Positions 57,192-64,000 of a stretch of DNA of 64,000 nucleotides are shown here, one piece after another. The position numbers were made by a program, and so were the translations under genes. This stretch comes from Ecdyonurus torrentis (taxonomy: Eukaryota; Arthropoda; Insecta; Ephemeroptera; Heptageniidae), in assembly GCA_949318235.1 (NCBI GenBank), contig OX439130.1, positions 41,355,540-41,419,539 of the forward strand, in the 5' to 3' direction. Positions within the stretch are counted from its first letter, which is position 1. The number at the start of each line of letters is the position of its first letter. The notes beneath the pieces were generated by a model. It was not told the DNA's origin, did not search any database, and was given only the letters and a program-made list of their open reading frames with translations.

Positions 57192-57854
57192 GGTACTACT
57201 TTAGGGTAAGAGTGAAAAAATTTTATTATGACTTTGAATGAAGTTAAAGCTGGTGTACCCAAAAATGAAATCAAAAAAATTCTATCTTAAAAACTCTCGT
57301 CGCAACAGAGCGTCAAAGTATCGCAAATGCCCCGCCCCCTAATGCTAATGAATCTATATTTGGACCCTAATTTCGAACAACTTCAAATTTTTTTCAGCGG
57401 TTAAAAAAAATACTAGCCTGTTCTTCGTGTTGATTTTTAATGAAAAATGATTTTTCAGATTTTTTTAGAACGAATTTGCCGAGAAAAAAATTGTCGCAAA
57501 TTGACCCATATGTTAATGTGAATATGCAATCTTCATTAATTTTTTTCTCTATAAATGTCTCGTAAAAATCGTTTAAAAAGTCAAATTCATTAAAACTTGA
57601 TCTATAGAACACACTATAGTATTTTTTGTTTAGAAGTTGGTCAAGAAAAATTTTGCACACGGGGAGCTTGAAGTTTTGTATGTTTTGCGTGTTAAAGGGG
57701 GCGTATCCCAACGACTTTTAATGCTAATTTGCGGAAGATTTGATTTGAGCCGAAACTTTTTGGAGTATAGAGAATTGTTCCTTGGTTCATTATGAACCTA
57801 AAAAGTGATATTAAATTAAATTTTACGACAACATTGCTACCCTAAAGTAGTACC
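57192..57854 (+). mobile_element. TTAA-flanked non-autonomous element, family B copy (663 bp)
   Basis: TTAA at 57,188-57,191 and 57,855-57,858, with perfect 17-bp inverted ends GGTACTACTTTAGGGTA. It lies 18 bp inside the right end of the large hAT-like element; removing it restores ...GACCAACTTAAATGACC... before the hAT terminus, so it inserted after the hAT element. An open frame of about 105 codons on its minus strand has no recognisable domain and its counterpart in the other copy is broken, so I do not call it a gene. Confidence 0.88.
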
Positions 57855-57884
57855 TTAAATGACCAGTCCGACCCTGTATATATA

Positions 57885-58238
57885 TATATATATTCCTTTG
57901 ATTTTTGATTGACATTTCGCGTCGCGTTTGAATAGCAGAGTTCAGCTGGATATTTTATTTTTTGATAAATTCATGTTTTTATTTTTTAAAACTTTTGAGC
58001 ATTTTGTGTTTTGTAGCTTGATCCTATCGATCCTATTTAGCACAAATTAGACATCTATGAAGAAAAAAAGGAACTCAATGAGGCATGAGCGGCTTCAACT
58101 CGCTTCAACTTCTGACCACCAGGATAACTTTAATTTTCTGACGTAAAGATCATATGATCAAAATTGTAACAATTTTTTTAGGTTAAAACATATTTATCTC
58201 AAAATTACTGTTAATAGGGTGTTTTAAACCAAATTAAA
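57885..58238 (+). promoter_or_regulatory. Upstream / 5' UTR region of VhaAC39
   Basis: This is the 354 bases between the end of the hAT-like element and the start codon. It holds a short GC-richer patch (TTTCGCGTCGCGTTTG near 57,917) and an E-box-like palindrome (ATCATATGAT near 58,150). I see no clear TATA box or start site. If the promoter is here, the upstream hAT insertion lies immediately behind it. Weak evidence. Confidence 0.3.
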
Positions 58239-58359
58239 ATGTTGGGCTTCATGTTTAATATTGACGGTGGCTATCTAGAAGGTTTGTGCCGTGGTTTCAA
58301 GTGCGGAATCCTCAAACAATCAGACTATCTAAATCTGGTGCAATGCGAGACATTAGAAG
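58239..58359 (+). CDS. VhaAC39-1: VhaAC39 coding exon 1
   Basis: Forty codons plus one base, from ATG to GAAG, then donor GTTTGT. It encodes the N terminus through [11 protein letters not shown]. The donor is weak (GTTTGT), but the reading frame and the conserved continuation (ED-LKLHLQ) across the junction fix it. A 5' UTR intron upstream is possible because a pyrimidine-rich stretch ending in TTTAG precedes the ATG by about 65 bases. Confidence 0.93.
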
Positions 58360-61300
58360 GTTTGTTCAATATTTTTTATATTTTCTTATCTTTCAATATT
58401 TTTAGGTAAATTTTTATATAATTTTTAAAAATATTTGAATGTTATTTTATTAATTTGTAACCATTAATAGTATAAGATTTGCAAATCTGTTAAATTTACT
58501 TCTTTGCAAAAAAAAAAAAGGTTTGTAAGGTGGGCGTGCCTTTTTTATCCAGTCCTGTACGAACCGCAGAAAATTTTATGATAAAATTCAATACATATGT
58601 ACTGCATTATTCTAATGCAGCAATTAAAGTTATTGACGATATTTTCATTGAATTTTACATAAGTTTCCAATATATATAAATATACGTAGTATATGAACTT
58701 ATTTTTTTTTTATTATTTTTTTTTTGTGCTACCAAAGTATGCATACAGAGTACAGTATATACACATGTACTGTAAAATTTACCGTGAAATCGATTATTGT
58801 GTTCTAGACTTAAAGTTACATCTCCAAGGCACAGACTACGGGAACTTCCTCGCCAATGAACCTAGTCCACTGGCTGTGTCCGTGATTGACGACAAACTAC
58901 GAGAGAAGCTCGTGATCGAATTCCAGCACTTGAGAAATCATGCTGTTGAGCCTCTCTCTACTTTCCTTGACTTCATCACGTACGTATATGATACACCTAA
59001 TCAATCATAAGCACCGCAGAACAACATTTTACAGCAGATATGTTAATTGTACTACTAGTTAATCAGGCAGATCAGGATGATTTTGTGTTAATTTGAGTGT
59101 TTATTATTTTTTTTTTCTCCCATACAGATTCTGATCTACCAATTGCTGTAACCTGCCAATAACGAGTACAATTGCCATACTAGTTTTCTCAAGTTTAATA
59201 TGATATTTGAAAATAAGCCACCTTTTACCATACTGTACTATTCTATATTCAAATATTAATGCTGTTGGTAAACCCTGTTCTCTGCACCAAAAATGACGAT
59301 CGCCTATGGTTATTCAAATGGAATGCGCATTTTTTGGTGCAAGAGAACAGGGTTTACGAACAGCATTACTATGTATTTGTTATCTTACGTGGGGCTGACC
59401 TTACAGGTACAGCTACATGATTGACAACATCATTCTGCTTATCACTGGCACTCTGCATCAGAGACCTATCTCTGAGCTCATTCCCAAGTGCCACCCTCTC
59501 GGCAGCTTTGAGCAGATGGAAGCAATCCACGTGGCAGCCACCCCTGCGGAACTTTACAATGCTGTGCTTGTGGACACACCATTAGGTAAGCCAATCAATT
59601 GTACTTTTGTGTTTATTAAAGCTAATTTAAATTGGTAATGCAGCTTAAAGGAATAGACCAGAGAAAAACATAAGCATTAATATCACAAAACACTTGATGG
59701 GATTTACATAAATAACATTAGTTTGTCTCAAAACCCAACAGTAGCGCCGTAGCAGGGATCAGAAATTTCAATTTATGCAACCCGCACAACATTTTCATAC
59801 TAATTTTTGCATGTTTCTGGCGTCATAAACTGGATTTTTCATGCAATTTGCGTACTTTAACGTTTTTTCACGCTCTCTTCTGGTAAAAATTGTTAACAGT
59901 TTTGAAGATCCCATTCCGTGTTTATTCATTAAAAAGTACATGTTGTTTTATGTGGTCTATGGCTTTAAATGATTTATAATGAAGGTTCTTAAGCATTTCT
60001 CTTATATCGTCCATTGCTAGTATTTTACTATAATTTTGGTCAAAATTTAGTCCTTGTGTAAGTTTAAAATTGCTAAAAGAACTTTAAAAGAAAATTGCAA
60101 AGGTTACTGTACTGTATTATCCTATCTTTCTATTATTCCATGTTTACTTTTTTTGTGTTTGTTGATACTGATGTTCAAATGCTCAATTTTTAGCTCCCTT
60201 CTTTGTTGATTGCATCAGTGAGCAGGACTTGGATGAAATGAACATTGAGATTATTCGTAACACTCTGTATAAGGCGTACCTTGAGGCTTTCTTTGCTTTC
60301 TGCAGTCAGTTAGGAGGCTCCACCGCCGAGACCATGTGTGAGATCTTAGCTGTAAGTATTGCTGCATAAAAGGGTCTTATAAGTCAATGCATTAAAGAGT
60401 ATTTATGTGCAGTAAAGGATCTGCACTAGTTTTAGAGTCGAGATATAATATGCTTTTACCATCGTTCAGTGTAAATACCAGTATTGTCACTTTTATATAT
60501 TTATATAATATATAGGAAAAAAACATCGCGGTTGGTATTAATTACGTTTAAAAAAATAATTAGAAAATAGTTGGTAGAGATTAGAGAACGTTGAATTGAA
60601 AATTAATAAAACGCGAAAATTCTCTAATTTAAAGGAATAGACCAGAGAAAAACATAAGCATTTATATCACAAAACACTTGATGGGACTTACATAAATAGC
60701 ATTAGTTTGTCTCAAAAACCAACTGTAGCCCCGTAGCAAAGATAAGAAAATTCGATTTATGCAACCCGCAAAACATTTTCATACTAATTTCTGCATGTTT
60801 CTGACGTCATAAACATGAATTTTTACGCAAATTGCATACTTTACAGTTTTTTCACGCTCTCTTGTAGGGCTACATTAACATTCTAGTAAAAATTGTCATC
60901 AGTTTTGAAGATCCCATTTCATGTTTATTCAATAAAAAGCACATGTTGTTTTATGTGGTCTATGGCTTTAAATAGTAAATTGGGACTAGGGATGCAAATC
61001 ATTCTAGCTTGCGCTAGATAAAAATAGACGTTAAAAGGGATGAGGGGTATAGTGTCAATGTAAAATACGATATACCTAACATCTTACGTTCTCACACTAC
61101 ATCAAAGGCACAACATTATAAAACAGCATCAGACTTACTCTTGGCCTTAGACCGGTTTCGTCCTTTACCCTCATCCTTACGTCCTCATCCCTTTTAACGT
61201 CTATTTTTATCTAGCGCAAGCTAGAATGATTTGCATCCCTAGTCCCAATTTACTATTTAAATTAGAGAATTTTCGCGTTTTATTAATTTTCAATTCAACG

Positions 61301-64000
61301 TGCTCTAATCTCTACCAACTATTTTCTAATTAATTTAAATATTTATATAGGAGTAAAAAACAATCTCGGTTAAATGTATGTGTTATTATTATTATTATTT
61401 TTTTAACATTTAGTACATCTCTGGACAAAATTTCTGAATGTGGCTACGGCGGCCGCTGCATTTTCTAATTAAGGAGGGGCGTTAAATTGATACAGTGGTG
61501 GTTTAGAATTAAATTTTTGGTGCCCACACTTTTTGAGTTGAGACATCCAAATTGTCGCCAACACTGCAGACGTGGTTCAGCCTTGTACTCAATTTTTTAT
61601 TATATTATCAAAATACTTTTAGGGGTGGTTCAACCGTTAAAACTGCAAAGATTTTTAATGCATATAATTGATACAAGATGGCACTTAAAGCGTTTAACAT
61701 TTTTTTTGTTGCACATAAAAATCAATCAGGGTTTCTTTTAAATTTCCTGAAACTTTTAGGGAGCCTTGCAATGATGTACACGCTGGACTGGGGTAATTTT
61801 GAGCACAATTTTCAAATAACTTCATGCTGAATTGTTTAAATCAAAATTAAGTTCATAAATCCCTCAATAGGTGGTGCTTTTTTGGTGCGTATTTAACCCC
61901 CCCCCCCCCCCCCCCCTTTAAGACAGCATAGTGTGGTTGTGGGTTGCCTGTACAGATCATTTGAAAACTTTTGCCAGAAGTGTACCAGAAGAGTTTTAGA
62001 GCACATTAATTTTCAAATTAACTTGCCCTAATCTCTATACGTACTATTTGTTCATTATTGCTATTTTTTTAACATCATATATTTTTACTATTATTTATTG
62101 TACTTTGGAATTAAAATTGTAATAAGGTTTTAATTTGTAGATAAATATGTAGTAGCTCCACTGTACTCTGAAATAAAATTATCAAGTAAATATAATGTTA
62201 GTTTGAGACTTGATACTGTATAATGCTCTAATTAAAAAAAAAATGCAATTAATATTCCAGTTTGAAGCTGATCGTCGTGCCATCATTATCACCATCAACT
62301 CCTTCGGCACAGAGCTAACCAAGGACGACAGAGCCAAGCTTTACCCTCGAGTGGGCAAGCTGAACCCTGATGGTCTTGCAGCATTGGCAAGAGCAGATGA
62401 TTATGAGCAAGTCAAGGCAGTTGCTGAGTACTATGCTGTAAGTTGAGAGTGCTTTTTAGTAGAAAGAAGTGTAGTTTATTAATATTGTAACTTAATGTTC
62501 ATAGGAATATCGTGCACTGTTTGAGGGAGCTGGCAACAACCCTGGGGAAAAGACATTGGAGGACAAGTTCTTTGAGCATGAGGTAAGAGTTTGTGTCTTT
62601 GATCAGAGCATTGATTTTACAATATTAATTCAGGAATGAGATAAGCGGTAATGACTCAATGTCTGTTATATGTCTTCCAACTCACAGTATAAATCTGAAG
62701 TCAAGCCTTCTTGAAGGGGTAGTCAACAATAACATTTTTAATACTGATCATTATGTTATTAAAACTCCCAGAATCGCGATGTTAAAATGTTAATTATTAA
62801 CTTGCTAAGAGCAGCCGCTGTTTAGCAACTTTTAGAACCTTTGTCACAGCTACAACTTGCTCGCACGCTACCTTAGCGCGAGCAGAAGTTACCCTTATTT
62901 TTGCTCTCGCGACTTGACATCATATTTTACACATATAAAATGTTCTACGGCTTTACATATCGACGTTGTTGCGAAAAAAATGTATAACTTTTTTTTTTCA
63001 GGCGAAGCAAAATGTGTTAGTCGATTTTTGTCACGCTAAGCAATATGTGTATCTCGTATTTTGTCACGTCAAGCAAAATGTGTAATTCATTCCTGAACGT
63101 TATGGAGATGGCGCTCGACTTACATATATTGCTTCGCGTGACAAAATACGAGATACACATATTGCTTAGCGTGACAAAAAACCACTTACACATTTTGCTT
63201 CGCCTGACAAAATAAGAGTTACACATTTTTTTCGCAACAACGTTGATATGTAGTAAAATAATTGATGCAAAGATAAGAGTAACTCCAGCTTGCGCCACGC
63301 TAGTGTGAGAGCAAGTTGTAGCTGTGACATAGGTTCTGAGTCTCCAAACGGCGGTTGCTCTCACTGTCAGTGCGTTAATAATTAAAATTTTAAGATCGCG
63401 ATTTCGGGAGGTTTAATAACACAATGATCTCTATTAAAAACGCCATTGTTAACTACCCCTTTAATATTCTGCTCAACCAAGACGTTTCATATAAAACATA
63501 GATAGCTATCATAACTTTTAAATAAGGCTGCATTTTTGCGGATATTTTTACTAATTACAAAATAATTAATTGTATCCATTAAGGTGCATACTTTTTGCAA
63601 CTTCTAAACAAAAATAATGAATTTTTATACTGTACCGGTATATAGAGGAAAAGAGACATTGTAGTTAAATGTATGACAAAGTTTGTAGAAATATTAAAGC
63701 ACATTAAATTGGAATTAATTTTTATAGAGTTGATATGTGCCAGAAATTTTTATATACACGTGTAGCAGAAAAGTTAAAAAGGATTTTTTTTTTTTTTTTT
63801 TTTTTTGAAATTGTTATTATATTATAATAATTCCCCACATCTGCAAAGGATTGCAGCATCAACTTTGAAGTGTATCTTCATGATAATCCTATACTTTCTA
63901 TTACATTTCTTGGTTATAGTTTTCTATGGTATAACTAATACCTTTATCTAACTCAGGTGCGCCTAAATGTGAATGCATTCCTTCAACAATTCCACTTTGG
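58239..64000 (+). CDS. VhaAC39-1: V-type proton ATPase V0 subunit d (AC39), seven exons, 3' end cut by window
   Basis: Subunit d is the soluble cup-shaped protein that sits on the cytosolic face of the membrane c-ring and couples it to the central stalk (subunits D/F) of the proton-pumping V-ATPase of lysosomes, endosomes and apical membranes. Exons: 58239-58359, 58808-58979, 59407-59585, 60194-60351, 62261-62437, 62505-62582, 63957-64000. All junctions are GT-AG and the frame stays open for 309 codons. Recognised stretches in order are [124 protein letters not shown] and FLQQFHFG. Family members are about 350 residues, so roughly 38 C-terminal residues lie past 64,000. No signal peptide or membrane segment is seen, as expected. 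Start: ATG with A at -3, giving [15 protein letters not shown]; the residues before FNID vary between orthologues. Identification is from recognition of the family, not a search. Confidence 0.97.
58808..58979 (+). CDS. VhaAC39-1: VhaAC39 coding exon 2
   Basis: Begins after acceptor TTCTAG and ends at ...ATCAC before donor GTACGT. It encodes [21 protein letters not shown] through STFLDFI. The alternative donor three bases further on (TAC|GTATAT) would break the frame with exon 3, so GTACGT is chosen. Confidence 0.94.
59258..59367. repeat. Compact hairpin in VhaAC39 intron 2
   Basis: The 38-bp left arm (59,258-59,295, AATGCTGTTGGTAAACCCTG then TTCTCTGCACCAAAAATG) pairs with the right arm (59,328-59,367), leaving a loop of about 32 bp. 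The arms differ at only a few positions. It could be a small inverted-repeat element or a folded intronic RNA; no flanking duplication is obvious. Confidence 0.75.
59407..59585 (+). CDS. VhaAC39-1: VhaAC39 coding exon 3
   Basis: Acceptor TTACAG, donor GTAAGC. It encodes [20 protein letters not shown] through [13 protein letters not shown], a highly conserved segment of the subunit. Phase is continuous with exons 2 and 4. Confidence 0.96.
59649..59964 (+). mobile_element. TTAA-flanked non-autonomous element, family A copy 2 (316 bp), VhaAC39 intron 3
   Basis: TTAA at 59,645-59,648 and 59,965-59,968. It starts AGGAATAGACCAGAG and ends GTGGTCTATGGCT. It aligns end to end with copy 3 at 60,633-60,967; the CRE-like octamer is mutated to GGCGTCA here, and a stretch of about 20 bp after the CACGCTCTCTTSTRG motif is missing. 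Confidence 0.88.
60194..60351 (+). CDS. VhaAC39-1: VhaAC39 coding exon 4
   Basis: Acceptor TTTTAG, donor GTAAGT. It encodes [17 protein letters not shown] through [10 protein letters not shown]. This exon is too short and too open-ended for simple ORF calling but is in phase (it ends on a codon boundary). Confidence 0.96.
60557..61340. repeat. Older palindrome in VhaAC39 intron 4, left arm split by family A insertion
   Basis: Left arm is 60,557-60,632 plus 60,972-61,045; right arm is 61,183-61,340. Paired landmarks are AGTTGGTAGAGATTAGAG with CTCTAATCTCTACCAACT, and ACTAGGGATGCAAATCATTC with GAATGATTTGCATCCCTAGT. A related half-arm recurs near 62,010-62,056. I see no clear target duplication at its outer ends. 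Confidence 0.8.
60633..60967 (+). mobile_element. TTAA-flanked non-autonomous element, family A copy 3 (335 bp), VhaAC39 intron 4
   Basis: TTAA at 60,629-60,632 and 60,968-60,971, with the same ends as copy 2. It interrupts the left arm of an older palindrome (60,557-61,340); the right arm retains the uninterrupted sequence with a single TTAA, which proves the insertion boundaries. It carries TGACGTCA at 60,802. Confidence 0.9.
61473..61917 (+). mobile_element. TTAA-flanked non-autonomous element, family C copy 2 (445 bp), in VhaAC39 intron 4
   Basis: TTAA at 61,469-61,472 and 61,918-61,921. It begins GGAGGGGCGTTAAATTGATA and ends in a 20-base C run that has grown out of the terminal G/C-rich repeat. 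Internal landmarks shared with copy 1, inverted, include the GGTGCCCAC, CAGACGTGGTTCAGCCTTG and TTGATACAAG(A/G)TGGC motifs. A 12-base motif GGTGGTTCAACC resembles the 129-bp unit of the giant palindrome. Confidence 0.82.
62261..62437 (+). CDS. VhaAC39-1: VhaAC39 coding exon 5
   Basis: Acceptor ATTCCAG, donor GTAAGT, 59 whole codons. It encodes [19 protein letters not shown] through [14 protein letters not shown]. It follows the 1.9 kb intron 4, which is filled with inverted-repeat elements. Confidence 0.97.
62505..62582 (+). CDS. VhaAC39-1: VhaAC39 coding exon 6 (26 codons)
   Basis: Acceptor TTCATAG, donor GTAAGA. It encodes [20 protein letters not shown] then KFFEHE. The preceding intron 5 is only 67 bp, in contrast with the transposon-swollen introns 4 and 6. 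Confidence 0.95.
62715..63460. mobile_element. Palindromic TTAA-type element, family E (746 bp), VhaAC39 intron 6
   Basis: The left end AAGGGGTAGTCAACAATAAC mirrors the right end GCCATTGTTAACTACCCCTT (reading inward as AAGGGGTAGTTAACAATGGC). The right flank is TTAA (63,461-63,464) and the left flank is TTGA (62,711-62,714), a one-base variant. Arms of about 370 bp meet near 63,100. Each arm contains three 33-bp units of the type AAGCAAAATGTGT...TTTTGTCAC (units start near 63,004, 63,037 and 63,070 on the left). Long open frames crossing it are an accident of the repeats. Confidence 0.85.
63957..64000 (+). CDS. VhaAC39-1: VhaAC39 coding exon 7, partial
   Basis: Acceptor AACTCAG. It encodes [14 protein letters not shown] and continues past the window end. 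About 38 residues are still to come by comparison with the family length. Confidence 0.93.
   Translation, partial: MRLNVNAFLQQFHF

Larger units (their letters stand above)
54176..57876. mobile_element. hAT-like element H3 (3701 bp including nested insertions)
   Basis: Perfect 14-bp inverted ends CAGGGTCGGACTGG / CCAGTCCGACCCTG. Both flanks are TATATATA (54,168-54,175 and 57,877-57,884), consistent with an 8-bp duplication, although the AT-repeat target makes that less decisive. Just inside the left end is GC-rich sequence with the hairpin GGGGGGCGAAGCCCCCC. The interior is largely made of later insertions: a palindrome (55,301-56,958), which itself contains two smaller insertions, and family B (57,192-57,854). 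No transposase remnant is recognised. Confidence 0.85.

Noticed and set aside
57394..57711. 105-codon minus-strand frame within the family B element
   Set aside because: No known domain, and the corresponding region of the second copy (48,767-49,288) is broken by indels, so there is no sign of coding constraint.
58525..58565. Possible remnant hAT end in VhaAC39 intron 1 (GGGCGTGCC near CCAGTCCTG)
   Set aside because: It resembles words from the left end of H3 but the match is too short and the order differs, so it may be chance.
63017..63364. 115-codon minus-strand frame in VhaAC39 intron 6
   Set aside because: It is produced by the 33-bp tandem units of the family E palindrome, with repetitive Cys-Lys-Ser-type peptides.

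Overview
The window is nuclear DNA from an animal, most likely an arthropod. It is very AT-rich and carries no prokaryotic-style genes. The one gene I can name, the V-ATPase V0 subunit d (VhaAC39 / ATP6V0D1), is split by canonical GT-AG introns. Its protein reads like arthropod orthologues, for example [20 protein letters not shown] near the N terminus. The density of long microsatellites (GA, TA, AC, GAAA, TCTCTG and poly-A/T tracts, many over 50 bp and some over 140 bp) is what one sees in microsatellite-laden crustacean genomes, but I cannot fix the taxon from sequence alone.

Layout. (1) Positions 1-34,145 are AT-rich, microsatellite-studded DNA without a convincing exon. They hold one small TTAA-flanked inverted-repeat element (24,982-25,320) and one degenerate tRNA-like patch. 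(2) From 34,146 to about 39,330 there is a supported but unidentified minus-strand gene start: a 5' UTR exon with a GTAAGT donor (38,947 to about 39,330), a 4.7 kb intron, and an exon with the first in-frame ATG (34,146-34,282). The rest of that gene must lie further along the minus strand, so 1-34,145 may be its second intron. (3) Positions 39,500-42,500 are more AT-rich spacer. (4) Positions 42,500-57,900 are a dense nest of DNA transposon derivatives. These are a 2.75 kb near-perfect palindrome flanked by TTAA with 129-bp tandem units in each arm; smaller TTAA-flanked elements; three hAT-like elements with 8-bp target duplications; and several older palindromes interrupted by younger insertions. 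(5) From 58,239 to the window end is the V-ATPase d gene on the plus strand, seven exons seen, with the last roughly 38 residues beyond the window. Its introns carry four more TTAA-type elements, an older palindrome and a compact hairpin.

The main theme is a set of at least five sequence-unrelated non-autonomous families (nine copies in total), eight copies flanked by TTAA or a one-base variant on both sides and each beginning with (A)GG after the TTAA. In three places the pre-insertion site can be reconstructed within the window, which makes the insertion boundaries unusually secure. No transposase gene is present, so the mobilising enzymes must be encoded elsewhere. The 2.75 kb palindrome, able to form a roughly 1.3 kb double-stranded hairpin if transcribed, is the most unusual object here.
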